Assembly: GCA_019426215.1 (NCBI GenBank)
Contig: CM033392.1
Span: forward strand, 54,177,149-54,241,148
Length of the DNA stretch: 64,000 bases
Source of the DNA: Buddleja alternifolia
Taxonomy: Eukaryota; Streptophyta; Magnoliopsida; Lamiales; Scrophulariaceae
Reading direction: 5' to 3'
This document shows, in pieces, positions 1 through 12,424 of this stretch (the stretch's first letter is position 1; every line of letters starts with the position of its first letter). A program made the translations under genes and the position numbers. A model generated the notes under the pieces. It did not search any database and had not been told where the DNA came from. It saw only the letters and a program-made list of their open reading frames with translations.

Positions 1-3000
1 AGTTATCAAAGATGGGAGACTTAGTGCAGAAGGAGAGGTTAAGACTTGACGCTTAAGAGGTGTAGGCTCTTGAGCTCTTGAACTAGACGTTTTCCTCTTT
101 TTTCTTTTCTTCTTCTCTTCCCCCTTATTGCCATCATCAGACTTCAGAAAGTGTTCTGTAAGTAAACTGACCTGATGAGCAATCTGAGACATAGAGTCTG
201 AGATGTCGTCCAGACACTTGTCGAAGCGTTCTTGCAGGGCAAGAAGCTTGGCGTTGGTAGCATCATTCAGAGATGTCTCTAAGGTTTCGAGGCGCTTTTC
301 TAGCTCTTCTTTCATAGCAAGTTGGTGGGCATGAGTAGCATCATGGATTTCTTGAAAAGTTTGTTTGCACTCACCAACAGCCGCTTGAGCTGAGCTACGC
401 ATATGAGCAATTTGAGCGCTCATAACGTGAGACTCAATCTTTTCCAAATCGTCTTTAATCCAGTGAAGGGATTCTTCATTCTGAGTAGCATGAGCATTGA
501 TATCCTCCTGAACGGATTTGAGCACAGGACCAAAAGATTGACTCTCATCTGATTGAACCGCCTGAGGAGTCGGTCGCTTGAATCTGGATGAGTGTTTCAG
601 AGAGTCAAGGGGAGCTTGATATGCTGGATCAAAGACAGTACCTCGTATGTCAAGAGAGAGATCCTCAGCAATATCAGCATCAACCGGTTCAGGAGCGTCA
701 GGAATATCCTCTGGTTGAGACGCTTGAACGGGTTCTTCAGCAGACGCTGGAAAACTGGCAACTTCAGAAGTGGACGCTTCAATTGTCTTAGCAGGGGCTT
801 CCTCAAGCGCTGACTCTGTTTGGCGAAAGTCATCGAATTGGAAGTTCCAATTTTCTAAAACGACAAAAGAAGTGGACGAAGCTTCCAGAAGTTCAGTCAG
901 TCTGGATCGAGAGCAGCAGAAACTAGAAATAAATGTGCGAAAAGGACTATCCATGGCCCTGATGTGCATGGGACCAATGATGTCAAGCACATGATGCGGA
1001 AAGACTTTGGATGGCGCTTGACAGATAGAGAAAATGGAGTCTAGAGAGTAATTTCGAGAGAATCCAATCAAGCAGTCAGAGGAAAGAGACTTGAGACGCT
1101 GATCCTCAAGCATGTAAGCAGCGTAGTACTCTTCTAAATATGGATAGATCACTTGAGCTAGTCCCTGATTTCTTTCTAGCAGTGAGAGGACAAACTCATA
1201 ATGATTGAGTACCTCTTTGCGGATAGAAGGGAACAGTGGATATCCTTGAAAAGAATTGATGACGGAGTCGTTCCATTGTCTGAGATTGGCAGTGAAGATT
1301 TTGTCGAAAAGAGATAATGGAGTCATAATCTTCACCATAGAGTTAAAATTATCTCCGCAGTAGTTGGGAGCTAAGTTCAGGCTAGTAGTTTGAGTACTGC
1401 CACTGGTAGACGCTTGAGCATTGAAATGTAGAGGAGTAATGGATAGTCTGTGAAGCTCTTGACGAAGACATTGTTCAACTTGATGTCTAATGAGTGGGAG
1501 CTTGAGAACAGGTCCAACTCTCTGTTGACGTTTCTTCAGGCAATACTTGGCGAAATGACGCTTCTTGTCATGCATGCCTATGCCGAACAAATGGAGAGTT
1601 TGAACTAATTCTGAGAAAGTGTACTTGTTGCCCACGTAAGCTTCAACCCTTCGTTCATGCAGTAGTCTGTGCCAGCGTTGACAATATCTCTAATGCCTTC
1701 ATGGTGAATGTCCCTGATAGATTCAAAACGGTATCTATCGGTCTGATAGTTAGCATTTCAGACGCTATCAAAATGTGCATCAGCTTCAGTCTGGATCAAA
1801 TCTGTGAGAGATTCTAGATGCTCACTGGCATGAGCTGCTTTATTTTTCCATAAACGAAGTGGATTGACCAAAGCTAGGTTTTCAGGACTGTTTGCAATAT
1901 GAGGAAAGTGTGTGTAGCCTTCTCGGTTCAATACTGCCTCTGATGAATTGAGAAAGCTAGGGCGAAAAGGCTCATACATATGAATATTATAGTCTCTAAG
2001 AGCAAAACCTGTACTCTTGCTGTGGCCATAGTCGAAGTAATATGCCAGATCCACATCACATCTAGGAATTCGACCTCCTTGTCTGTCTTGTTGAAGAATG
2101 AGAGAGGACGGTATTTGACCAGGAGTTTTTCCTAGTTCAATGGCTTTATAATACTCTCTCTCAATTTCGGTCATCTCAATGTTAAACACTATATCCCTGA
2201 TTTTATTGTCGATATCAATTAGCAGTGCAATCTCATTCTCAGCAGCAATATATCTGTCTTCATTATATCCGGCAGGAATGAAATCTTCTTCAAGTGCTGG
2301 AGGCATGTAGTTGATTGAATGATCAATCGTCTTCAGCGGGTCCAGTTGGAAGAAGTGTCTTGGCTTTGTAACGTCTTCAGCAACGCTCTGGCCTTCTGAG
2401 CGTGCCTCTGTTATAGCCAGAACAGTGATTGATGACTGAACCTCTTTGAGGGCAGGTTCTTCAAGTTCAATTACAGCAGCTTGTGCGGCAATGTCTTTGG
2501 CAATTGCCACAACTTCGGTCATCTCAACATCTAAATGGACATCGGTTGACGCTTCAGCAGCAGCTGGAACTAAAGCTGTAACAAAAGAACTATCCTCTAT
2601 AAGAGTAGGATCTTCTACAGATGTAGGAATGGGAATGCTGTGGGAAGAAATAAACTTACCCTGAGAACTTGTCTCAACAGCAACACTTTGAGCGCTTTGC
2701 TCAACAGCAACTTGAGCGCTTGGCTCAACAGCAACTTGAGCGCTTGGCTCAACAGTCTTAGGCTCTTCAGGAATAGGAGCAGCTCGACGCTTGTTTGTCA
2801 TGGAATGCTTGAATATTTTCTTCACGTTGACCCCTTCAACGAGTTTAAGCGCTTGAGCAGGAGGAGCAGCAACTGGTTCATCGAATTCGATTTGTTTGAT
2901 GATTCCTTCCATCTTCCTCCGCTTGAGAGGTAACTTGTCCTGTGCATCCTCATCATCTTTCTGAGGAGCAGGAACAACTTGTACCTTGGGCTTTCTAGGA

Positions 3001-3869
3001 GCCCTCTTCTTGGTAACAGTCGGACACTTCACGGCTTTCTCTGGAGCAAGACGCTCAACCTCTTCATCAGACGCTTCACGTACAGTCTAACGCTCAGAAA
3101 GTGGTTTAGCAGCACCACCAATTTTGGGAGGATTGAAAAGATTGGTCAGAATCCTTCGTCCAAAAAACTTGGTCTTATTCAGCGGGAGACCAGAGGAGTA
3201 AACGCAGTCTGATTTGTACAGAAGGTCACTCAAAACAAGTCCATACGGTTTGTTAAGGGTGTTCAGACAGTCCCTAAACCTTCCAAAGATATACTCACTC
3301 CAGTTGATTTTGATGGAGAGGAGTATAGCAGTCATCATTTGAAATTGTGTGGGGTTGACCTTATCAAATGTACCTACTCTGCATTCAACAATTTTACTGC
3401 AGAAATCAGCCAACAGTCTGTATTGAGATACCAAATCTTTCTTTTCACAGTGCTGGGTGTAAGGTACATCATTGTATGCCCTCATAACCGTCCAGGCTTC
3501 CTTGATTTGTGCCAGAGTGACACTATCCAGTGTATCACCTTCATTAGGAAGATTGAAGTTATTTGCAATGGAGTCAACAGTCAACACAAATTCTTTTGCG
3601 GCCTCTTTCTTGGACATAGGGAGGAGGCAAGAGATAGACTTCTCGTCCTTCGAGAGTTTTGCATTCCTCCAGAAAACATCAACTTTCGTCGGAAATAAGT
3701 ATGAGTACTGTGTTAAGAACGTCTTGAGTCCAGCCTTTGTAACAGTATCCATCATATCATGCAGGTTGATTTGGGGTTGATCATACAAGAATTTCCAATC
3801 AACAACAAGGCCTTCAGTAACCTTGATGATGGGTTTGGCAGAAGTAGATGAAGCTTTCTTTGGGGCCAT
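1..3869 (-). pseudogene. env-position 3' ORF of the SIRE-like element, broken and incomplete
   Basis: The frame starts at an ATG at 3869-3867 and its beginning is Lys/Ala-rich. It is interrupted by an in-frame TAG (3087-3089) and an in-frame TGA (1758-1760). It then shifts frame near 1640-1665, after which it stays open without a stop to base 1, over 540 more codons. The first 260 residues resemble the 'putative plant transposon protein' type of domain found after pol in such elements. The middle is acidic and rich in Ala/Glu/Val, and the part near the window edge (about 60-500) looks alpha-helical and ends in a Lys/Arg-rich stretch. No convincing signal peptide or membrane segment was seen, so 'env-like' describes position only. 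Function unknown. Confidence 0.7.
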
Positions 3870-4703
3870 TTTTGAAAGTAAAGAGAACTGAGATTTTCTT
3901 TTGCTTTGAGAGAGAGAGAAATTTGCAGAAATCTTTGAGTAAAAGCAAATGATTTTTCTGCAGAAGTTGTGTTTTAAAGGACACAGTAAAGAATTTTGAA
4001 ACTTGTGTTTTCTAGTCTCTGTAGGATTTAGACACGTGTAAAGACTTTTGAATCTCAGCCATAAATTCATTAACTGCTGACGCAAGTTTTGTGTAAGAGA
4101 GAGAAGTCACATTTGGTAATTCTCATATATAATGATTTGACATCCGATTTTTTTTTTTAAAATGAAAAGAAAAACGTTTGGTATTTTCAGAGTGTAGCAC
4201 ACGCGCCTGATGGTACACTGACACGTACACAAACACGTGCTATCTCTGAACCGTTATTTTAAAAGTTTTGGTTACCCGCCAGTTTGATGTGATATAAGCG
4301 TGCGAGTAGAGTACAAAATAGACTTTTGAGTCGACCCACTACTTAAAAAAAACTTGGAAAATTTATATATGACTGTTTTAAAAAAAATTTATATTAAGAG
4401 TTGAATGGAATTGGTTCAACGCGTAACTGATACTATACCACTTGTTGGTATATGAGAATTAGACGCTTAAGATTGAAAAGACTTTTTATGTTTGAGCGTC
4501 CAATATTTTTTGTATAAGTAATACTGAGCGTCGATGATCATGCATCTGAAAATTTTGATCATTGACGCTTGCAGTTATGGTCAAGTACAACTTTAAGGTT
4601 CCCCCTAAATTTGATAACTTGTACCAGTTAGGAAAATCTTTTAGATATAAATCAAGTGGATTTCCCCTAAATTATATGTCTAATAAAATATGATGCAAAA
4701 TGA
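3870..4703 (-). other. Spacer between pol and the 3' ORF of the SIRE-like element
   Basis: No ORF is supported. On the minus strand it holds two G-rich purine runs (around 4598-4610 and 4662-4670) like internal polypurine tracts. Near 4437-4451 there is a 15-nt match to the LTR-end/PBS junction of the same element. Several copies of the AAGCGTC/GACGCTT motif also occur. Confidence 0.5.
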
Positions 4704-5852
4704 TTAAGCATTTAAATCAATCATACCTAATTCACTTCTCAAAGTGAGAAAACGTTGTTCGTTGAGTGCTTTGATGAAGATATCTGCCAATTTTTGTCAG
4801 TTCCAATGAAGTGCATGGAGATATCTTTCTTTTGAACGTGGTCACGAAGAAAATGGTATCTAATATCAATGTGTTTAGTTCTGGAATGAAGAACAGGGTT
4901 TTGAGTCATGGCTAGAGTGCTATGGTTATCACAATGAATGGGGGTTGGGCCTAGGATTATTCCATAATCTCTAAGTTGTTGCCTCATCCATAACACTTGT
5001 GCACAACAACTTCCTGCAGCTACATACTCAGCTTCGGCTGTGGAGGTAGCTATGGATTGTTGTTTCCTACTATGCCATGAAACTAACCTATCACCTAGAA
5101 ATTGACATGTACCACTAATACTTTTACGATCTATTTTGCATCCTACAAAATCTGCATCTGAGTAACCAATTAGTTCAAAAGGAGAGTCCCTTGGATACCA
5201 TAAGCCCACATTTTGTGTGCCTTTCAGGTATTTAAGGATTTTCTTGGCAGCAATTAAGTGTGACTCTTTAGGATCGGCTTGAAATCGTGCACACATGCAT
5301 ACCGAAAACTTAATATCAGGTCTACTAGCAGTAAGATAAAGAAGTGATCCAATGATACCTCTATAATTAGTGATATCAACTTTCTTTCCACTTTCATCTC
5401 TATCTAACTTAAGCGTTTGGCTCATTGGAATTTTTGAATATGATGCATTTTCCATACCAAATTTCTTAATCATATCTCTTCTGTATTTAGCTTGGTTTAT
5501 AAATATGTCATTATGAAGTTGTTTAACTTGTAATCCTCAGAAGAAAGTTAATACACCCATCATGCTCATTTCAAATTGTTCTTGCATCATTTTTGAAAAT
5601 TTCTCACACAAATGCTTGTTAGTAGAACCAAATATAATATCATCAACGTAAATTTGGACTAAGAGAATATCTTCGTTATTGGTAATTTTGAATAACGTTG
5701 TATCAACGCTGCCTTTTGAAAAGCCTTTGCCAATCAGGAAGATAGAGAGAGTGTCATAACATGCTCGGGGTGCTTGCTTAAGCCCATAAAGTGCTTTGTC
5801 TAGCTTGTATACCATACCCTTACCATGATTGTTGATAAATCCTGGAAAAACT
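4704..5852 (-). pseudogene. SIRE-like pol, C-terminal RT and RNase H part
   Basis: This is the downstream part of pol after the gypsy insertion. The first segment (5850-5540) carries the RT motifs [10 protein letters not shown] and YVDD. An in-frame TGA at 5537-5539 interrupts it. The next segment (5473 onward) continues the RT thumb and RNase H, with the catalytic acidic residues in GYSDADF, TAEAEY and HCDNHST all present. A frameshift near 4790 breaks the last few residues; read through it, pol ends at a TAA at 4704-4706. Pol of this class makes double-stranded cDNA in cytoplasmic virus-like particles. This copy cannot make an intact product. Confidence 0.9.
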
Positions 5853-7202
5853 TGACACGCAAAATCCTAGCAAGTATACTAGGTCGTGCAAAGTAATAAA
5901 GTGGACTATTTAGCCCGAGGTGTATCGTCTCCACAGCGACAATTGGATTCAATGCTCGTAATCAAACTATGTGATAAACAAGATAATAAATCGAATGGAA
6001 ATAGGTGATTGGGTTATGATCCTACTATGTTCTATTCTATGTTCATGAACTCTCAATTATCCGGATTCTTAGAACGTTCTTGTTATGGCGAAACCCCCTA
6101 ATGTATTTATTATTCAATCTTTTGAAATAACAAGCCTATACTAGTTAACAACTTCCTATATCTCTATAGTGAAGATTGAATTAACTAACATGCATTTAGG
6201 TTCAAAAGAATTCCTTGTTTACGAAGATCCTACATTCAATCGGGTCATCTTATCACAAAAAGCCACACAACGCAATCGATTCTATCTCTAGTCAATTGTT
6301 ACGTTATGATGATTGATTTTTCGATCTCCCTTTATCTATCACCTCTCGGTCTCAAGACAAAGCATTTTATTAAACACATGGTGATCAAGCATATGCAAAC
6401 ATTAAGCACAAAATCAAACATGTAACAAGAATGTAATAAATCCGGAAATTAATGATTCATTAAACACAAAACATCACAAAGTATTCACATAACCCAATCA
6501 CAAAAATACTTAGCTCATACTTACAACAACAAGTGATTCAACAACTCTACAAGACATAATTGAAATACTAATCAAGAGAAAGAGTTGAATTACTCCCTAT
6601 TATAAAGTGTGAATCCAAGCTTTGATGATGAAAATGATGATGATGAGGATGATGATGGCTCTTCAAGCTTCCTTGGGTCTTCCTATGGCTTCCCCTAGGT
6701 GTTTTAGAACAAGTGTAAGTGGTTTCCAAGAGAAAAGTGTGTTATAAAGGAAGAAAACAGCGGACTTAAAATTAGGGCATCGGGGAATCAGACCGCGGCA
6801 CACATTATTAGCTGACCGCGGTCCGGATGGCAAGTAGTGTCGTGGCACAGCGTTGCGGTCCAATTGGCGTGTATTGCCGCGGTTTGAGCCGAGGTCCACA
6901 CAGGGCGCCGAAGGCCGCGGTTCCGTGTCGCGGTCCTATTCAGATTTCTGAGTTTGGCATTGCACCGCGACCGCGGTCTTGCACCGGGTCCTGTGCCGTG
7001 GTCCTGAGTGGCAGATTCATATTTTTCTTCGCTTTTCCGTCTCTTGTTCGGCCTTCTTACTCGATAATCAATTTATTTGACATAAATCCCTACACACATG
7101 AAATTGAAACAAATCAAAGCACTATGCGGGATATTCATTGCTAAATTATGACGAAAATACCTAAATCAAAGGGGTAAAAACTCGTAAAATGTGAACTTAT
7201 CA
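5853..7202 (-). repeat. 3' LTR of the nested gypsy element
   Basis: A direct repeat of 12425-13896 with TG...CA ends. Compared with the other copy it lacks a block of about 80 bp near 5956 and a shorter GC-rich block near 6910. The segment 6780-7015 is unusually GC-rich and repeats a CCGCGGT-type motif. Confidence 0.9.
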
Positions 7203-9110
7203 ACTACCCCCCAACTAGGCTTTGATCGTCTCGATCAATAAATGATGAACAAATACTCATAAGTTCAAATTTTTCGCTGTGATTCAGGATCTTTTAAAGG
7301 CCGAATGTTTCAGAACCAAGTACGCACTTGAGGCTCAATTTTTGCACTTCCCACAAAATAGGTGAGTGTCACTCCCTCGAAAATAGTCATGATAAGTTAC
7401 ACGTTGCCTAGAACATTCAACAATTTGAAAACCTCTAAGATATTTTGAATTCCATTTCTATTTTTTTTATATGTCGAAAGCACGTTTTAAAACATGATTA
7501 TGCAAACTCATTAGATAATAAAAACATTGAAGCATTCCAAAACTTTGTTAACTTATCGGTGTGTATGAAGTGTGAAAGTCACGATCAAAAGGTCTTTTTG
7601 GCTTGTAATGTAAGGCTAGGTAATGGCTTGGACGGGAATATATGGGTAAAGTGACAAAACTTAAGAAAGCATACAACTCAATATCATTGAGATAAACACT
7701 CACTCATCAATCGAAATAAATCTCTATATCTTTCCACTTAAAGCTTTTTGATTTCTTTTCCCTTTGAACTCCAAACCCCAAAACTTGTTTTTTTTTATGC
7801 TAGGGGTGAATAATGATTCACAAACCAATTAAATCCCATTGAAGTTCACATCATAGCTTAGTCGAGAGAGCTCACCAATTATATTTTTCGGTAACTTCCG
7901 ATCTCTCGACTCTTTAGCCAACTCACAATATTTCTTTTTCCTCTCTTAATTCACAAAAACTCAATACCTCAAAATTTCTCAACATCATCACGAACCAACA
8001 CAACTCTTAACCCATTAATCCATGAGATTCGATACCAAAAACAAAGGGCAAACCCAAATCAAAACCACATGATATGAAGTTATATGCTCTCTTAATTTGG
8101 AAGATAAACTTTGTTTTTTTTCTTTCTTTTAGGCTAAAAGGTGGTTGGTGTGGTTTTCGAAAGGAAAGCGAATGGTGGTTTTTAATGTGCTTAGCACACT
8201 CCATTCTTATCTATAAGGCTCAAAATAAGGTCGAGAGATTATGTATTATCGTGAAGGCCAATTGTAAGGTTAAAGAAAATGAAAGATGGCCTAAATCATT
8301 TCATGACTTTGCACACTCAACACACACTTCAAAATTGACAAAATTGAAAGTTCAATGCTTTAAATCCTCAACAATTCACATAAGCATGGCTAAAAAGGCT
8401 TTCACAGAAAAATTACGACAAATGCTTTCTTCTAAGATGAAGTAGAGATATTCAAACGAATCATGCTCCAAGCAAAAGTATAACAAATCATGAACATGAA
8501 ATCAATGACTATCACATTTTTCTAATCCCAAATCAAGCATGAATCTTAACAAATCAGCACAAGTTACACCAATTCGCCACATCACAATAAAATATAGGAC
8601 GTCTAACCCACCCCCCAACTAATCTAGCACATTGCCCCCAATGAACGGACATATATATGTAAAGAAGAAGAAAGAAAGACGTCCCTGAGTGTGGAAGGTA
8701 AGTGATGTCCAAAAAGCGAAAGAGCAACAAGGCGTAGAGTCTGAAACTAAAGGCGAGCCATCTGTTTAGTTAGAAAAGACAAGAAGCATCATCATAACAC
8801 TAAGGTCACACACAATGAGAAAAAGCAAAAACAAAATAAACCCAGGAAAATGACAAATAAAACGTAATAAACACAATCCAACGCTTTCAAGGAAGAAGAA
8901 AAGAAAAAAAAAAAATAATAAAATGTCTAAGGGGATGTGGGCCCCATGAGAGTTCACAGAGCTGGGCTATGGCGTTATGGCGAGGTGATAAAGGGAGGGG
9001 GTGAAAGTGGGGGGTGGTACTGGGTCGGAGTGGAGCGTGCTCGAAAACTGGTATCTGATACATCGCTATATGCGCTTTTGGCGCCTCTCAGTGCCGCATC
9101 AAACTGTGTA
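7203..9110 (-). other. 3' non-coding part of the nested gypsy element
   Basis: This lies between the truncated RT and the 3' LTR. It begins on the left with a polypurine tract next to the LTR (rc of ACTACCCCCCAACTAGG, 7203-7219). A second PPT-like C-rich run is at 8609-8618 on the plus strand, followed by a CCCCC run near 8635. Similar paired purine tracts occur in the related element at 29884-36085. The small ORFs here have no recognisable product. Confidence 0.55.
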
Positions 9111-9430
9111 GTGATCCGTGAAATGATAGGCGAGTTGGGATTAACTCAGTTTTTTCCATTTGAGATAACGGTTATTCCTCCTTTCTTTGGCACGACTGGG
9201 TTGGGCGTACCATGCACTATCTGAAAGGATATATTATACCTGAGTCAAGCAATTTAATCCCACGTTCCTTTTTTATACCTCTTGCATCATTGGATTTAAT
9301 CTCCTTTGAGGTTGGATTGTGGTCTTGTAATTGTCCTCCATAAGATTTTTATGCATGCAAAGCTTGACTGATGCCTTTGATGTCTGTGATTTTCCAACCG
9401 AATGCCCCTTTGTGAGTCCTCAATACTCGG
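9110..9430 (-). pseudogene. Remnant of the gypsy RT N-terminus
   Basis: The minus strand encodes, across frameshifts and two TAA/TGA stops, the chain that normally opens Athila-type RT. A HKGAFGWKITDIKGIS stretch (about 9415-9365) is followed by a KNLMEDNYK...QPQRRLNP stretch (about 9355-9290), then SDSAW and VPKKGGITVI (about 9220-9170). After a PTR motif near 9140 the similarity ends abruptly. The palm with YxDD, RNase H and integrase are absent, so a large internal deletion removed them. Confidence 0.7.
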
Positions 9431-9826
9431 ACAGTTTTTATTCCATGCTTCCTGTCAAAGATGAAGAAATAATCACAGGTAAAGTTTCCGAAGTATCAAG
9501 GAAAGCATATTTCAAATGAGATGGTAAAGGTTTGAGTTCGAGTGTCGGAGGTTCTTCTATTGATGGTTTTGGTGGAGTGGTCAACTGGGCGATCTAGAGG
9601 TTCCAAATCTTGGTTCGAACTCCGTTTATGAGGAGGATTGGCCTCAAGGCTAGCCAACGTCTCTTGTAAGTATCCAAATCGGTCTCTTTGTCCATAAGAC
9701 CAATTAAGCAGTTTTTAATAGGTCATCATCATTATGGAACTGAAAATACTCAACAGAAGCATGATCAACAATATCAATAGCATAACAAGTGTGGTAGGGG
9801 AAGGATGCCTCATTGCTTGATATACA

Positions 9827-10512
9827 TTAAAGTAACTGATCATCCCCTACTCTAAGTATGAGCTTACCATTTGCGACATCAATTAAAGCTTTACCCGTAT
9901 TCAAAAATGGGCGTCCCAAAATCAGCGGCATCTCGACGTCCTCTTCCATGCCAATACTATAATCCACCGGAAAGATGAACTTATCAACTTTGACTAGTAC
10001 GTCTTCTACCATCCCCCTTGGGTACTTAATGGATCGGTCTGCCAATTGGAGAGTGACGGTACTCGGTTTTGGTTCTCCAAGCCCTAACTTCCTGAAAAGA
10101 CAAAAAGGAAGGAGATTAATACTCGCTCCTAGATCGCAAATAGCTTTAGAAAAAGTAAGGGAACCAATTGTGCAAGGAATCTGAAACTCCCTGGTCTTAA
10201 GCTTAGGGGAAGTTTATTCTGAAGTATCCTCGGAACATTCCTCCCTGGTGATTGCAACGTTGCATGTTTTTCAAGCTTGCGTTTGTTCGAAAGAATTTTC
10301 TTGAGAAATTTAGCATAGCTTGGCATTTGGAGAATAGCATCTACAAAAGGAATGTTAATGCGCAATTGTTTAAACATTTCTATAAATTTGAGAAATTGAG
10401 CATCAAGTTTCCCCCTTTTTAGTGCCAAAGGAAAAGGTGGTCGTGGCTGTACAGGTTCAGGAGCGGTGTGGGATGCAGATTCGCCGTTTTCCGAAATAGG
10501 TAACTGTGCCAC
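9827..10512 (-). pseudogene. Gypsy gag C-terminus and aspartic protease, frameshifted
   Basis: Minus-strand pieces in different frames together form the end of gag and the retropepsin. The active-site motif DLGAS is seen near 10135-10120. The flap and C-terminal part follow (LADRSIKYPRGMVEDVLVKV, then LGRPFLNTGKALIDV and GKLILRVGDD) at 10045-9830. A single-base shift just after GDD ends the frame at 9827. The order and motifs are those of Athila-lineage protease, which cuts the polyprotein. At least one frameshift lies near 10190. Confidence 0.75.
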
Positions 10513-10562
10513 GACATTGGACCGCGGTTCGGTGGTGTGCCGCGGTCTTGTTCTGAGAATTG

Positions 10563-12199
10563 CTAGTCCGAGATGGTGAGCCGCGGTTCAGTGCCGCAGT
10601 CCTCTTCTGAAAAATTGGACACTGGAATTTCAAACCGCGGTGCAGTGCCGCGGTTCAAGTCGGATTTTTGGAGATTTTCAGCACCAACGTTTTTACCACT
10701 TCTCAATGCAATGGCCTGAACCTGTTCTTTCAGGTTTTTCTCGGTGTCACTAGGTAGCGATCCCGGTGTTCTTCCTGAAAGTTGACTAGCCAATTGTCCC
10801 AATTGAGTTTGTATGTTGCTCACATTAATTTCAAGGTTGTGACACCGTTCATCATTTCTCCTCATATATTCATCAGTTTTCTTTACATATTGGAGCATCA
10901 ATTCTTCAAAACTCTGTTTCTTTTCCTGTGGTTGGTAACCTCCTTGTTTGTGAATGTGTTTGGGTTGAAAACCCCCTTGCGTTGAAATGGCGGTCTATCA
11001 CGGTGTTTTGAAACCCGGGAGGTTGCTTCACCACATTGTTGTTGTTACTCCATGAGAAGTTCGGGTGATTTCTCCACCCCGGGTTATATTTTTCTGAAAA
11101 TGGGTCGTTTTGTGTCCTATTCGAATTTTGCACATAATTTGCATCTTCAACACATTCGGATTGATAAGATTGACTGCCATGTTGACACTCCGTAAGGTGA
11201 TGATTTCCACCACAATTTTCACACAACGTTTTCACTTGGTTTACCGAGAAATTCATTACATCCAATTTCTTGTGCAAAAGTTCTACCTGATTAGCTAGTG
11301 AAGTTGAAGCTTCCACTTCATAAACTCCACTCGCCTTCTTTGGAAGTATTACTCTCTCGGTAGGCCATTGGTAGTTGTTTTCCGACATTCTATCGATCAT
11401 TTCCCAAGCCGCTTGTGGTGGTAAATTCATGAATGAACCACCCGCAGCTGCGTCAAGATGAGTGCGAAGGCCGGGTCCAAGGCCTTGATAAAAGATGGTC
11501 ACTTGAGTCCAAACCGCAAAACCGTGGTGAGGGCATTTTCGGAGAAGTTCCTTGAATCTTTCAAGTGCTTCATAGAGTGACTCTCCCTCAATTTGTCGAA
11601 AACCTTGTATCTCAACTTTGATAGCGGCTATTTTCCCCGGTGGAAAATACTTACTCAAAAACTTCTCCACCAACTGGTCCCAAGTATGAATGGATGTCGT
11701 TGGCAATGAGTCAAGCCAAGCTCTTGCTTTATCCCTCAATGAGAACGGAAAGAGTCTCATTCTAATAGCATCATCGATCACTCCTTTTTTGTCGAAATGT
11801 GCTCAAATAGCTAAGGAACTTGGTAATCTGAGCATGTGGTGACTCATCCGCCGTACCCCGATATTGTTCATTAAAAATGAGTTGAATAATAGCCGGTGAG
11901 ATTGTAAAATTGTTTGCTTCTACCGTGGGTAGTACGATAGCACCAGCGGCTCCATGAATAGTGGGTTGCATGTAATCACGTAAAGGATGGGGAGCTTGCT
12001 CTTGTCTTTGTGCTATGTGGCAGCAACAACGGCTTCAATCAAGGCTTGAATTTCCGGGTTCTCTAAATTGACGGGATTGTTCCCTTCCATTGCCTCAAAT
12101 TGATTCTCGTTTTGGCTTTGTGCTCGTTTTCTTCTATTTGAAAGTGCGCTCGATCTCGGAATCAAAATCTTCAAGGTTTCTTTGAGATGTGCTGGTCAT
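10563..12199 (-). pseudogene. Gypsy gag, broken by stop and frameshifts
   Basis: An ATG at 12199 opens a short frame that hits TAG at 12134-12136. Reading resumes from about 11971, shifts near 11800, and continues as the Retrotrans_gag capsid domain (11781-11370; motifs LFPFSLRDKARAWLDSLP and YFPPGK). A CCHC-type knuckle (CENC...HH...C) lies near 11225-11185. Another frameshift near 10905 leads into a coiled-coil-like tail (10901-10563) whose C-terminal segment is written in CCGCGG-containing codons. Gag would form the virus-like particle. The family is Athila-like. Confidence 0.85.
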
Positions 12200-12400
12200 G
12201 CATTGCTCAAAGAAGTCAACCTAACAATAGAATCAACAGAACCAAATTTAAAACGCAAAAACAGCAAACCAAAATGCAAAAACAGCAACTTTTAACGTAA
12301 AAACACCAAACCAAAATGCAAAAACAGTAACTTAAAATGCAAAAACAGAAACTTAGTCTTAGAATAGATAAGTGAATTACAATATCAAATAACGCAATTG

Positions 12401-12418
12401 TCCCCGGCAACGGCGCCA
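12401..12418 (-). other. Primer binding site, tRNA-Asp type
   Basis: The plus strand reads TCCCCGGCAACGGCGCCA, the reverse complement of the usual plant gypsy PBS. It is separated from the LTR by AAAACT. It fixes the element as minus strand and the right-hand LTR as the 5' LTR. Confidence 0.92.
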
Positions 12419-12424
12419 AAAACT

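Noticed and set aside
6780..7015. GC-rich block as a possible CpG-island promoter of a host gene
   Set aside because: It is a part of the gypsy LTR and is repeated at 13435-13700; no host gene follows.
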